Shown here: positions 1-8,055 of the stretch, one piece after another | Layout of the letters: every line of letters starts with the position of its first letter | Position numbering within the stretch: position 1 is the first letter of the stretch | Origin: Bradyrhizobium sp. 195 | GTDB taxonomy: Bacteria > Pseudomonadota > Alphaproteobacteria > Rhizobiales > Xanthobacteraceae | Assembly: GCF_023101665.1 (NCBI RefSeq) | Contig: NZ_CP082161.1 | Coordinates: forward strand, 7,130,001 to 7,194,000 | Reading direction: 5' to 3' | Length of the DNA stretch: 64,000 nt | The notes under the pieces: model-generated | Told to the model about the DNA's origin: nothing | Databases searched by the model: none | Seen by the model: only the letters and a program-made list of their open reading frames with translations | Program-made: the position numbers and the translations under genes

Positions 1-1
1 C

Positions 2-427
2 TTTCCGGAATATTGCCAGCGTCCCGCGCCGCGACTGAACCGCAACATCGTCTCCTCGATGCTCGATTTGATGCCGGCGCCGGGCCTGATCTTCAACGAA
101 TGGGATAAGCACGGCACCTGCTCCGGCCTCGAAGGCCGCAGCTATTTCGAGACGATCCGCAAAGCGCGCGCAGCGATCAAGATTCCGGCTGAATATCTCG
201 ATCTGTCGCAGGCCAGGACCGTGGCGCCGGCGGAGGTGGAGGAGGCCTTCATCAAGGCGAATCCAGGGCTGAGCAATACCGCCGTCTCGGTCACCTGCAA
301 CCGCACCCGGCTCTCCGAGGTCCGCATCTGCCTCAGCAAGGACTTGCAATTCCGCGCCTGCGACGAGATCGAACGCCGCGCCTGCCGCCGCGATCAGGTC
401 ACCATGCCGCCGATCAGGGGCGGGTAG
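2..427 (+). CDS. Ribonuclease T2 family protein, 3' part
   Basis: The reading frame is open from the left edge, so the N-terminus and the first catalytic segment lie outside the window; 141 residues are visible. The visible part holds a PEYC segment near its start and the second conserved active-site box of RNase T2 (EWDKHGTCSG, about residues 31-40), which carries the catalytic Glu, Lys and His. Family members are secreted or periplasmic endoribonucleases that cleave RNA through 2',3'-cyclic phosphates. Six cysteines in the visible part suit a disulfide-bonded exported enzyme. An internal ATG at 59 would give a shorter product but would cut the conserved PEYC segment, so it is not the start. 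Confidence 0.85.
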   Translation, partial: FPEYCQRPAPRLNRNIVSSMLDLMPAPGLIFNEWDKHGTCSGLEGRSYFETIRKARAAIKIPAEYLDLSQARTVAPAEVEEAFIKANPGLSNTAVSVTCNRTRLSEVRICLSKDLQFRACDEIERRACRRDQVTMPPIRGG

Positions 428-451
428 TTTCGCGAAACTGGCCGCCGCATC

Positions 452-575
452 ATCATGGCCGGGTATAGCCGTCCAAAGGACGGCGTCGCTTCCGCTCGCC
501 TATGTCCCCGGCCATCCACGTTTCACAACGCATCACGAAGGACGTGGATGCCCGGGACAAGCCCGCGCATGACGA
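452..575. repeat. Palindromic intergenic element, family A (copy 1)
   Basis: The right half (ATCCACG ... CGTGGATG followed by a CCCGGG-rich arm and ATGACG) matches the element at 14313-14399. The left half carries an extra small hairpin (CCGTCC AAA GGACGG, around 469-484). It lies between the RNase T2 gene and rlmJ. It has no coding capacity; function is unknown. Confidence 0.7.
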
Positions 576-621
576 GTAGAAGATGCTGCGCATTTTCTCC
601 CGTGAGCCGCAGATCTTCGCC

Positions 622-1482
622 ATGAATTACCGTCACGCCTTTCACGCCGGCAGCTTCACCGATGTCATCAAGCACATCGTGCTGGCGCGCATCATCACCT
701 ATCTGCAGGACAAGCCGGGGGCGTTCCGCGTCATCGACACCCATGCCGGGGCCGGCCTCTATGACCTCGAGAGCGACGAGGCGCGCCGGAGCGGCGAATG
801 GCTGACCGGCATCGCGCGGCTGATGCAGGCCCGCCTGTCGAATGAGAGCGCGGCGCTGGCCAAGCCCTATCTCGACATCGTCCGCGCTTTCAATCCGAAG
901 GGTGAGCTCAAGGCCTATCCGGGCTCCCCGTTGATCGCGCGCGGCCTGCTGAGGCCTCAGGACCGCCTCGTCGCCTGCGAGCTCGAGCCGAAGGCGCGAA
1001 AAGCGCTGATCGGCGTGCTGCGCCGCGACGAACAGGCCCGCGTGGTCGACCTCGACGGCTGGGTGGCGTTGCCGGCCTTCGTGCCGCCAAAGGAGCGGCG
1101 CGGCGTCGTGCTGATTGATCCACCCTTCGAAGCAAAGGACGAGTTCGAGCGGCTGGGTGAAGCCTTCTCGACGGCCTTCGCGAAATGGCCGACCGGCATC
1201 TATGTCATTTGGTATCCGGCCAAGAACCGGCGTGCCACCGACATGCTGGCCGAAACGGTGGCGCGGCTCGCAGCTGCAGCAAAACCACCGGGAAAGTGTC
1301 TGCGCCTCGAGTTCAGCGTCGCGCCCCAGCTCGATGGCGGGGCTCTCGCCTCGACCGGGCTCCTGATCGTCAATCCGCCCTACACGCTGCAGGGCGAGCT
1401 CAAGACGATCCTGCCCGAGCTGGAAATGCCGCTCGGCCAGGGCGGCGCTGCCAGATTCCGATTGGAGGTACCGAGGCCGTAA
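622..1482 (+). CDS. rlmJ: 23S rRNA (adenine(2030)-N(6))-methyltransferase RlmJ
   Basis: RlmJ methylates N6 of A2030 in 23S rRNA using S-adenosylmethionine. The 286-residue product starts with NYRHAFHAGSFTDVIKH, the signature N-terminus of the family, which decides for the ATG at 622 over the in-frame ATG at 583. A SAM-binding DTHAGAGLYDL loop lies near residue 39. The catalytic IDPPFE motif, corresponding to the (D/N)PPF/Y box of N6-adenine methyltransferases, lies near residue 164. Length is normal for the family. It stands alone between a palindromic element and the cold-shock leader. A long antisense frame exists over the whole gene and is a codon-usage shadow. Confidence 0.93.
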   Translation: MNYRHAFHAGSFTDVIKHIVLARIITYLQDKPGAFRVIDTHAGAGLYDLESDEARRSGEWLTGIARLMQARLSNESAALAKPYLDIVRAFNPKGELKAYPGSPLIARGLLRPQDRLVACELEPKARKALIGVLRRDEQARVVDLDGWVALPAFVPPKERRGVVLIDPPFEAKDEFERLGEAFSTAFAKWPTGIYVIWYPAKNRRATDMLAETVARLAAAAKPPGKCLRLEFSVAPQLDGGALASTGLLIVNPPYTLQGELKTILPELEMPLGQGGAARFRLEVPRP

Positions 1483-1539
1483 CACTCCGGCATTCTTGGG
1501 AAAAATATGCAGGAGCGGTAGTCAATCTGCTGAGAACCG

Positions 1540-1734
1540 TATTATGCTGTTTCTGTGACTGGCTTTACGTTCCGCTTCCGCGAATGGTTGCGGCGGAGTG
1601 AAGGCCTAAGAAAGATCCGGCCGGACCGTTGAGGTCCGCCCAAGGATGGCCAGCTCTCCCGGGCTCCGTAAGCCCGGTCATGTCGTGACGTGAGTCTGCG
1701 TCGCGGCGGAGGAGCAATGAGGGGGAGTTTCCCG
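1540..1734 (+). promoter_or_regulatory. Structured 5' leader of the cold-shock gene, with possible -10 box
   Basis: The 250 bases before the cold-shock gene contain a TATTAT hexamer at 1540-1545 that could be a -10 box, giving a leader of roughly 180 nt. The leader folds locally: GGACC GTTGA GGTCC near 1623-1637 and CCGGGCT CCGTA AGCCCGG near 1659-1677, a perfect 7-bp stem. A GGAGGAG ribosome-binding sequence near 1708 precedes a first possible ATG at 1717. Long structured leaders are a known feature of cold-shock mRNAs; that this one senses temperature is inference. Confidence 0.45.
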
Positions 1735-1950
1735 ATGGCCATGACGGGAACGGTTAAGTTTTTCAACGGCGAACGCGGCTACGGTTTTATCAAGCCTGAC
1801 GACGGCGGCCGCGACGTCTTCGTGCACATTACTGCTGTGGAGCGGGCCGGACTGAAGGACCTTGCGGAAGGACAGCGTATTACTTTCGAAGTCGAACCGG
1901 ACAAGAAGGGGAAGGGGCCGAAGGCGGTCAATCTGGTCATCCTCTCCTAG
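1735..1950 (+). CDS. Cold-shock protein (CspA family)
   Basis: A 71-residue single CSD/OB-fold nucleic-acid-binding protein, likely an RNA chaperone. Both RNA-binding boxes are present: RNP1 as YGFI in NGERGYGFIKPDDGG, and RNP2 as VFVHI. The start is placed at the ATG giving MAMTGTVKFFN; ATG 1741 and ATG 1717 are in frame, and the latter sits behind the better ribosome-binding sequence and would add six residues. Monocistronic, preceded by a long structured leader and converging on the outer-membrane gene. Bradyrhizobia carry many csp paralogues, so no number is assigned. Confidence 0.93.
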   Translation: MAMTGTVKFFNGERGYGFIKPDDGGRDVFVHITAVERAGLKDLAEGQRITFEVEPDKKGKGPKAVNLVILS

Positions 1951-1988
1951 CGGGCCTGACGAGCAACATTCGGCGCAACATTTCGCGC

Positions 1989-2015
1989 AAAAAATCCCGG
2001 CCGCGAGCGGCCAGG
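1989..2015 (-). terminator. Rho-independent terminator of the outer-membrane gene
   Basis: Read on the minus strand, a GC-rich stem (CCTGGCCGC/GCGGCCGGG, one G-T pair, very short loop) is followed by A and six T. It lies about 30 nt beyond the stop of the beta-barrel gene, in the convergent gap with the cold-shock gene. Confidence 0.6.
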
Positions 2016-2046
2016 AGTTGTTGTCCGGTACTTTCTTCTTCAGCTA

Positions 2047-2670
2047 TCAGAAGCGATAGTTCACGCCAGCGCGCACAACGCTGGCGCTATAGCCGTTTGA
2101 CACGCCCGTAATTGCGAACTGACTGGTCGACAGGTCGATGTAGAGATATTCGAGCTTGGCGCTCCAGTTCGGCGCCAGGCCGACTTCCGCGCCGGCACCG
2201 ATGGTCCAGCCGGCGGTGGTGTGCGATTCCGTCCAGCCGAAGGTCTGCGCGCGCAGCTCGCCGAAGGCGAGGCCGGCGGTGCCGTAGAACAGCACGTTGT
2301 TGAAGGCGTAGCCGGCGCGGCCGCGCAGGGTACCGAACCACGGATTGGAGAATTTCCACGGCGCGAAGGTGTCGTCGGCGCCGGCGGCCTGGATGTCGCC
2401 CTCGACGCCGAACACAAACGGGCCGTTCTGGAAGTTGTAGCCGGCCTGCACGCCGCCGACGAAGCCGGACGGCTTTGAGGGATTGTTGTCGACCGAGCCC
2501 CATTCGTAGCCGATATTGCCGCCGAGATAGGGACCTGCCCAGCTATACGCATTCAGCGGCTGGTTGACCGTATAGGGCGCACGCTGCCCGTAACTGAGAT
2601 CGGCGGCCTCTGCCGAAGCTGTCCAGGCGGCTGCAACCAACGCGGCTGCGCCCACAACGAGCCCCTTCAT
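2047..2670 (-). CDS. Outer-membrane beta-barrel protein (Omp25/Omp31-like porin family)
   Basis: A 207-residue small surface barrel. The chosen ATG at 2670 gives a clean signal peptide (MKGLVVGAAALVAAA, cleavage after AEA); the upstream in-frame ATG at 2730 would put 20 charged residues before it. The mature part shows the usual pattern of this rhizobial family: WAGPYLGGNIGYEWG, GFVGGVQAGYNFQ, FVFGVEGDIQ, FGTLRGRAGYAF, and the C-terminus ends in NYRF with the terminal Phe recognised by the BAM complex. Such proteins are abundant structural membrane proteins in Rhizobiales. It is divergent from uvrC, with an inverted repeat in the shared promoter region. Confidence 0.88.
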   Translation of the reverse strand: MKGLVVGAAALVAAAWTASAEAADLSYGQRAPYTVNQPLNAYSWAGPYLGGNIGYEWGSVDNNPSKPSGFVGGVQAGYNFQNGPFVFGVEGDIQAAGADDTFAPWKFSNPWFGTLRGRAGYAFNNVLFYGTAGLAFGELRAQTFGWTESHTTAGWTIGAGAEVGLAPNWSAKLEYLYIDLSTSQFAITGVSNGYSASVVRAGVNYRF

Positions 2671-2792
2671 CACAAACTCCAACGCAACTGTTGCAACCGG
2701 TGCGAAGCCTGACGCCGCCGCGCGAGGCAAACCGCATGGTTACGGAACCACCACTTTTTCGCGTAAGATTTATCGAGAGTTTTAAGTTAAAG

Positions 2793-2827
2793 GCCTGTTA
2801 AGCCGGGTTACCGCGCTGTTAACAGGC
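2793..2827. promoter_or_regulatory. Inverted repeat in the omp/uvrC divergent promoter region
   Basis: GCCTGTTAA (2793-2801) and TTAACAGGC (2819-2827) form a perfect 9-bp inverted repeat with a 17-nt spacer, between two divergent genes. This is the shape of an operator for a dimeric regulator. The half-site does not match an operator I can name with confidence; LexA is a conceivable alternative given uvrC, but the expected alphaproteobacterial LexA site (GTTC-N7-GTTC) is not seen. Confidence 0.35.
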
Positions 2828-2920
2828 TTAAGCGAGTGTTACCGGGAACTCTCGTCGCTGCCTGTGCGCGCCGCACGTCCGGAACTTCAAATCGGCACCT
2901 CCAGCGCCTAAATTCGCTCC

Positions 2921-4963
2921 ATGGTTCACGATTCCCCCGACAATCCGGACGACCGCGCGCGCAAATTGCCGCCGGCTGCCGCGAGCGACACGCCGCCCGA
3001 CCTCGATCCCGCCACCAGCGGCGGCGATGAGGAGGACGACGCGCGGCTGCCTGATATCCTTGAAGAGAGCGGCGCGGTCGGCGAAGGGCCGCTGGCGAGC
3101 GGTCACGAGGCGATCGAACGCGCGGTCCGCCTCGCCCCCACCTCGCCCGGCGTCTATCGCATGCTCAATGCGAATGCCGACGTGCTCTATGTCGGCAAAG
3201 CCAAGAACGTCAAAAAGCGCCTGTCCAACTATGCGCGCCAGAATGCGCCGCAGCCGGCGCGCATCCTGCGCATGATCGCCGCCACGGTGACCGTCGAAAT
3301 CGTCTCGACCAATACCGAGACCGAAGCACTGCTGCTGGAAGCCAACCTCATCAAGCAGCTTCGGCCGCGCTTCAACGTGCAGCTGCGCGACGACAAATCG
3401 TTTCCCTATATCCTGATCACCGGCGACCATTGGGCGCCGCAGATCCTGAAACATCGCGGCGCGCAGAGCCGGCCCGGACGCTATTTCGGTCCGTTCGCCT
3501 CCGCGGGTGCGGTCAACCGCACCATCACGGCCTTGCAGCGCGCGTTCCTGATCCGCTCCTGCACCGATTCCTTCTTCGAGAGCCGCACCCGGCCTTGCCT
3601 GCTCTACCAGATCCGCCGCTGCGCCGGCCCCTGCACCCGCGAGATCGACTTCCCCGGCTATACGACGCTGGTGCGCGAGGCGAGCGACTTCCTGTCAGGC
3701 AAAAGCCATGCGGTGAAGCAGGAGCTTGCCGGCGAGATGGAGAAGGCGGCGGGTGAGCTCGAGTTCGAGCGCGCTGCGCTCTACCGCGACCGCCTCGCCG
3801 CGCTGTCGGCGATCCAGTCGCAGCAGGGCATCAACCCGCGCACGGTCGAGGAAGCCGACGTGTTCGCCATCCACCAGGAGGGCGGGTTCTCCTGCGTCGA
3901 GGTGTTCTTCTTTCGCACCGGCCAGAACTGGGGCAACCGCGCCTATTTTCCGCGCGCGGAAAAGACGTTCACCCCGGAAGAGGTGCTCGGTTCCTTCCTC
4001 GCCCAGTTCTACGACGACAAGCCGCCGCCGAGGAACATCCTGCTCTCGCACGAGATCGAGGAGAGCGAGCTGCTCGCCAATGCGCTCTCGATCAAGGCCG
4101 GCCACAAGGTCGAGGTCACCGCGCCCAAGCGCGGCGAGAAGAAGGAGCTGGTTGCCCACGCGCTGACCAATGCGCGCGAGGCGCTCGGCCGCAAGCTCGC
4201 CGATACCGCCACGCAAAGCCGCCTGCTCGACGCCATAGCCACAACGCTGAGCCTGCCGCATTCGCCCAAGCGCATCGAAGTCTACGACAACAGCCACATC
4301 CAGGGCACCAATGCGGTCGGCGCCATGATCGTCGCCGGACCTGATGGTTTCGTGAAGAACCAGTACCGCAAGTTCAACATCAAGTCGGAAGGGATCACGC
4401 CCGGCGACGACTTCGCCATGATGCGCGAGGTGCTCGAGCGGCGCTTCAAACGCCTGATCAATCCGCCCGAGGAGAGCACGGTCAAGGCGAAGGACGACGA
4501 TTTCCCGCAATGGCCCGATCTCGTCATCATCGACGGCGGCCGCGGCCAGCTCAACGCCGTCCGCGAGATCTTCGCAAATCTCGGCCTGACCCAGGTGTCG
4601 CTGATGTCGGTCGCCAAGGGGCCGGACCGGGATGCCGGCCGCGAGACCCTGTTCATGCCGGAACGCGAGGCCATCAAGCTGGAGCCGCGCGATCCCGTGC
4701 TCTATTTCATCCAGCGTTTGCGCGACGAGGCCCACCGCTTCGTCATCGGCTCGCACCGCAAGCTGCGCAAGAAGGACATCCGCGAGGCCGGTTTGCAGGA
4801 GATTCCGGGCATTGGCCCGTCACGCAAACGTGCCTTGCTACATCATTTCGGGACCCTGAAGGAGATCGAACGCGCCTCGATCGCCGATCTCGGCAAGGTT
4901 CCGGGGGTGAGCGCCGAGAGCGCCCGCAGGATTTTCGAGTATTTCCATCCCCAGCCGGGATGA
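2921..4963 (+). CDS. uvrC: Excinuclease ABC subunit UvrC
   Basis: UvrC makes both incisions around a lesion in nucleotide-excision repair, with UvrA and UvrB. The 680-residue product has the full order of domains: a non-conserved acidic N-terminal extension (about 65 residues, rich in Asp/Glu), the GIY-YIG nuclease ([21 protein letters not shown]), a cysteine cluster region, a UVR UvrB-binding helix pair (about residue 270), the RNase H-like 5' nuclease ([21 protein letters not shown]) and C-terminal helix-hairpin-helix repeats ([25 protein letters not shown]). Longer than E. coli UvrC mainly because of the extension. Starts at the ATG at 2921, divergent from the omp gene. Confidence 0.96.
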   Translation: MVHDSPDNPDDRARKLPPAAASDTPPDLDPATSGGDEEDDARLPDILEESGAVGEGPLASGHEAIERAVRLAPTSPGVYRMLNANADVLYVGKAKNVKKRLSNYARQNAPQPARILRMIAATVTVEIVSTNTETEALLLEANLIKQLRPRFNVQLRDDKSFPYILITGDHWAPQILKHRGAQSRPGRYFGPFASAGAVNRTITALQRAFLIRSCTDSFFESRTRPCLLYQIRRCAGPCTREIDFPGYTTLVREASDFLSGKSHAVKQELAGEMEKAAGELEFERAALYRDRLAALSAIQSQQGINPRTVEEADVFAIHQEGGFSCVEVFFFRTGQNWGNRAYFPRAEKTFTPEEVLGSFLAQFYDDKPPPRNILLSHEIEESELLANALSIKAGHKVEVTAPKRGEKKELVAHALTNAREALGRKLADTATQSRLLDAIATTLSLPHSPKRIEVYDNSHIQGTNAVGAMIVAGPDGFVKNQYRKFNIKSEGITPGDDFAMMREVLERRFKRLINPPEESTVKAKDDDFPQWPDLVIIDGGRGQLNAVREIFANLGLTQVSLMSVAKGPDRDAGRETLFMPEREAIKLEPRDPVLYFIQRLRDEAHRFVIGSHRKLRKKDIREAGLQEIPGIGPSRKRALLHHFGTLKEIERASIADLGKVPGVSAESARRIFEYFHPQPG

Positions 4964-5068
4964 ACTAAAGGCCCAAAGGGAGCTAGGGTCATATGATCGT
5001 CGCATCCCGCACCCCATCTGTGGAGCGGAACGGTTGACCTTCAGGCCGCAGCGGTATTGGTAGGACGG

Positions 5069-5686
5069 ATGAACATCGCCACGACACGAGGGACGACCAG
5101 CCGCGCGATGTCCCTCCCGAACATCCTGACCTATGGCCGGATCGCCGCGATCCCGGTCGTGGTGGGGTGTATCTATGCGCAGTCGATTCTGGATCAGCCG
5201 CTGTGGCTGCGCTGGGTGGCGGTGGCCATCTTCATCGGCGCCGCGGTCACCGACTACCTCGACGGCTATTATGCACGGATCTGGAATCAGCAATCGGCGT
5301 TCGGCCGGATGCTCGATCCGATCGCCGACAAGCTGCTGGTCGCCTCGTGCCTGCTGATGCTGGCCGCCGACGGCATCATTCATGGCTGGTCGCTATGGGC
5401 CGCCATCGTGATCCTGTGCCGCGAGATCCTGGTCTCGGGCCTGCGCGAATACCTTGCCGCGCTCCGCGTCAGCGTGCCCGTGACAAAGCTTGCCAAGTGG
5501 AAGACTACGGTCCAGCTCGTTGCGATCGGCTTTCTGCTCGCGGGACCTGCCGGCGACGAGGTGGTGCCCGTCGTCTCGATGATCGGACTGGCGCTGCTGT
5601 GGGCCTCGGCGATCGTGACCATTTATACCGGCTACGACTATTTCCGCGCCGGCATCCATCACCTCATCAAGGAGGACGAGGGATGA
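5069..5686 (+). CDS. pgsA: CDP-diacylglycerol-glycerol-3-phosphate 3-phosphatidyltransferase
   Basis: PgsA makes phosphatidylglycerol phosphate, the committed step to phosphatidylglycerol and cardiolipin, in the inner membrane. The 205-residue protein has the complete CDP-alcohol phosphotransferase signature DG-x2-AR-x8-G-x3-D-x3-D (DGYYAR ... GRMLDPIADK, about residues 68-90), and several hydrophobic segments. The ATG at 5069 follows an AGGACGG stretch; ATG 5057 and ATG 5108 are also in frame. It is the first gene of an operon: its TGA overlaps the ATG of moaD. The coupling of pgsA with moaD-moaE is common in Rhizobiales. Confidence 0.94.
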   Translation: MNIATTRGTTSRAMSLPNILTYGRIAAIPVVVGCIYAQSILDQPLWLRWVAVAIFIGAAVTDYLDGYYARIWNQQSAFGRMLDPIADKLLVASCLLMLAADGIIHGWSLWAAIVILCREILVSGLREYLAALRVSVPVTKLAKWKTTVQLVAIGFLLAGPAGDEVVPVVSMIGLALLWASAIVTIYTGYDYFRAGIHHLIKEDEG

Positions 5687-5934
5687 AGGTGAAGTATTTC
5701 GCCTGGGTGCGCGAGCGCGTCGGCAAGGCCGAAGAGACCATCGAGCCGCCTGCGACCGTCCGCACGGTCGAGGAGCTGATCGCCTGGCTGTCCGGCCAGA
5801 GCGAGGCCTATGCCTACGCGTTCGAGAAGCCGAAGGTGATCCGCGCCGCGATCGACCGCGCCCATGTCAAATCGGATGCCGCGATCGCCGGCGCTCGCGA
5901 AATCGCGTTCTTCCCGCCGATGACCGGCGGCTAG
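5683..5934 (+). CDS. moaD: Molybdopterin synthase small subunit MoaD
   Basis: MoaD is the ubiquitin-like sulfur carrier of molybdopterin synthase: its C-terminal glycine is thiocarboxylated and hands sulfur to precursor Z. The 83-residue product starts MKVKYFAWVRERVGK and ends PPMTGG, the obligatory Gly-Gly tail. The ATG lies in the ATGA overlap with the pgsA stop, so translation is probably coupled. Next gene is moaE, its catalytic partner, four bases away. Confidence 0.95.
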   Translation: MKVKYFAWVRERVGKAEETIEPPATVRTVEELIAWLSGQSEAYAYAFEKPKVIRAAIDRAHVKSDAAIAGAREIAFFPPMTGG

Positions 5935-5937
5935 ACC

Positions 5938-6417
5938 ATGGCCTCCCCTGTCCCCTGCCCCGTCACCATCCGTATCCAGGAGGACGATTTCGATATCGCC
6001 CGCGAAATCGCGCTCCTGACCCAGAGCCGCACCGACATCGGGGCCGTCGTGAGCTTCTCCGGCATCTGCCGAGCCGACGAGGACAGCGCGAACATCGCCG
6101 CGCTGACGCTGGAACATTACCCTGATATGGCCGAGGAAGAGATCAGGCGTCATGTCGACGAGGCGATCTCGCGCTGGCCGTTGAACGGTGTCACGGTCAT
6201 CCACCGCGTTGGCCGCTTCATGCCGGGCGAGAACATCGTGCTGGTGCTGACCGCATCGCAGCATCGCCAGGCCGCCTTCCTCGCGGCCGAGTTCCTGATG
6301 GATTACCTCAAGACCAGCGCGCCGTTCTGGAAGAAGGAAGAAAGTGAAGCCGGCACCGGCTGGGTCGAGGCCCAGGCCCGCGACGACGAAGCCGCCGCAC
6401 GTTGGACCCGATCCTGA
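5938..6417 (+). CDS. moaE: Molybdopterin synthase catalytic subunit MoaE
   Basis: MoaE forms the MoaD2-MoaE2 heterotetramer that inserts two sulfurs into cyclic pyranopterin monophosphate to give molybdopterin. The 159-residue product shows the family pattern GAVVSFSGICRADED, LTLEHYPDMAEEEI, VTVIHRVGRFMPGENIVLV and HRQAAFLAAEFLMDYLK, and the C-terminal PFWKKEE segment holding conserved lysines of the active site. Its TGA overlaps the prmB ATG (TGATG), continuing the operon. Confidence 0.95.
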   Translation: MASPVPCPVTIRIQEDDFDIAREIALLTQSRTDIGAVVSFSGICRADEDSANIAALTLEHYPDMAEEEIRRHVDEAISRWPLNGVTVIHRVGRFMPGENIVLVLTASQHRQAAFLAAEFLMDYLKTSAPFWKKEESEAGTGWVEAQARDDEAAARWTRS

Positions 6418-7376
6418 TGGCAAAAGCATCCAAAAAGACCGTGCGCGGCCGCGCCGCGCCAAAACCTGCCAAGGTCGGTCCGGGCGAGCTTCTCACGCTG
6501 GCCGATTTTGTCCGCTATGGGGTGAGCCGCTTCGTCGAAGCCGAGCTCGCCTTTGCCCATGGCACGACCGATCCGGTTGCCGAAGCAGCCTTCCTGGTCA
6601 GCGAGGCGCTGCATCTCAATCCCGAACAGTTCGAGATGTTCGCCAACGCGCGCGTCACGGCCGCGGAGGGCAAGACCGTCCTCGATCTCATCCATCGGCG
6701 CGTCACCACGCGCAAACCGGCCGCCTATCTCGTCAACAAGATCTACATGCGCGGCCTGCCCTTCTATGTCGACGAGCGTGTCATCGTTCCGCGCTCCTTC
6801 ATCGGCGAGCTGCTGGAGTCGCATTTCGGTGGCGAAGAAGGCGCCGGCGCGCTGATCGACGATCCCACGGGCGTCGAGCGTGTGCTTGATCTCTGCACGG
6901 GGTCGGGATGCCTTGCCATTCTCGCCGCGCATCATTTTCCGAACGCCGCCGTCGATGCCGTCGACATCTCCAAGGGCGCGTTCGAGGTCGCCACGCGAAA
7001 TGTCGGGGAATACGGGCTCGAGGACCGGATCAGCCTGTATCGCGGTGACCTGTTCGCCCCGCTCGGCGACAACAGATACGACCTGATCATCACCAACCCG
7101 CCTTACGTCGATGCCGAGGGCATGGCGGCGCTGCCGCCGGAATGCCGGGCCGAGCCGAAGCTCGCTTTCGATGGTGGACGCGACGGTCTCGACGTGGTGC
7201 GCCGGATCCTGCGCGAGGCGCCCGATCACCTCACGCCGGATGGCGGGCTGATCTGCGAGATCGGCCGCGGCCGCGAACTGGTCGACGAGGCCTTTCCGGA
7301 ACTGCCGCTGCTCTGGCTCGACACCGAGGATTCCGAGGGCGAGGTGTTCTGGATCGCGGCCGTCGACCTCGGCTGA
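6417..7376 (+). CDS. prmB: 50S ribosomal protein L3 N(5)-glutamine methyltransferase PrmB
   Basis: A 319-residue class I SAM methyltransferase of the HemK/PrmC clan. Features: an N-terminal helical substrate-recognition part, SAM loop VLDLCTGSGCLAILAA (about residue 158), and the Gln-methyltransferase box NPPYVD (about residue 224). The following EPKLAFDGGRDGLD and the LLWLDTEDSEGEVFWI tail fit PrmB (ribosomal L3) better than PrmC (release factors). The start at 6417 overlaps the moaE stop; a Lys-rich stretch (AKASKKTVRGR) opens the protein. Last gene of the pgsA-moaD-moaE-prmB operon. Confidence 0.9.
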   Translation: MAKASKKTVRGRAAPKPAKVGPGELLTLADFVRYGVSRFVEAELAFAHGTTDPVAEAAFLVSEALHLNPEQFEMFANARVTAAEGKTVLDLIHRRVTTRKPAAYLVNKIYMRGLPFYVDERVIVPRSFIGELLESHFGGEEGAGALIDDPTGVERVLDLCTGSGCLAILAAHHFPNAAVDAVDISKGAFEVATRNVGEYGLEDRISLYRGDLFAPLGDNRYDLIITNPPYVDAEGMAALPPECRAEPKLAFDGGRDGLDVVRRILREAPDHLTPDGGLICEIGRGRELVDEAFPELPLLWLDTEDSEGEVFWIAAVDLG

Positions 7377-7467
7377 TTCCTCACGACGGATCGAGCTCCG
7401 TCGGAACAACTCAAATATCGCCACGTTCATCCCCCGACGATTGTTCTTGCTCTCGGAGGATGTCCCC

Positions 7468-8055
7468 ATGCTCGCGCCATCGGGCGAATTGCTGCGCGCC
7501 GGCATGGCGCTGAAGCTCAACCATCTCAAGCGCGCCGCGCAATCGTATTTGCGGGACCGCACCAGCCAGGCCACCGGACGCGCGACGTCCTACGCGGTCG
7601 CGGCTGGTCTGTTCGCAGTGGCCGGGCTGTTCGTGATCGCGACCTTCTTCGTCGGCCTGGTTGCCCTCTACCGCTGGGTTGCAATCAGCTACGGACAATT
7701 CTGGGGCTTTGGCGCCGTCGCCGCCGTGCTGCTGGTGCTGGCCGCGGTCTGCGCGGGCATCGCCATGGCCATGATGAAGCGGCCGACCAAGGCGATCGTA
7801 CCGCTTGCGAGCCGCATGCGCGTTGCGATCGCCACCCCGCGGATCCCGCGCGGAACGGTCAAGCAGGCGGTGAAGGAGGTCGCGACGACGATCCCGCTCG
7901 TGCCGCTCGCGCCGGGTGAGCACGGCCATGGCAGAAGGGCCCGGCCCGTTCGCACCAACCGGCCCGTGCAGCTTGGCCTGATGCTCGCCGCGATTGGACT
8001 GGCGGGCTTCACGGCGGCGCGCCGCAGGCGTCACGCTCAAAGATTGGACGCTTGA
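7468..8055 (+). CDS. Phage-holin superfamily (DUF1469-like) membrane protein
   Basis: A 195-residue protein with two central hydrophobic segments (about residues 40-70 and 75-105), a basic linker, and a third short hydrophobic segment near the C-terminus. This is the layout of the 'phage holin family protein'/DUF1469 group, which in bacteria is a chromosomal membrane protein of unknown role and not evidence for a prophage. The ATG at 7468 is preceded by CGGAGGA at ideal distance, so the in-frame TTG at 7441 is not used. It abuts the YihY/BrkB gene (TGA then ATG with no gap), so the two are co-transcribed and probably act together in the inner membrane. Confidence 0.75.
   Translation: MLAPSGELLRAGMALKLNHLKRAAQSYLRDRTSQATGRATSYAVAAGLFAVAGLFVIATFFVGLVALYRWVAISYGQFWGFGAVAAVLLVLAAVCAGIAMAMMKRPTKAIVPLASRMRVAIATPRIPRGTVKQAVKEVATTIPLVPLAPGEHGHGRRARPVRTNRPVQLGLMLAAIGLAGFTAARRRRHAQRLDA

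Noticed and set aside
523..1485. 320-codon minus-strand frame over rlmJ
   Set aside because: Antisense shadow; the plus-strand protein is a full-length RlmJ with all motifs.
5167..5934. 255-codon frame that would make MoaD a fusion protein
   Set aside because: The upstream part is an out-of-frame reading of pgsA; MoaD has its own ATG in the ATGA overlap at 5683.
7468..8055. Sign of a prophage from the 'phage holin' family name
   Set aside because: The family is a common chromosomal membrane protein; there are no phage structural, lysis or integrase genes around it.
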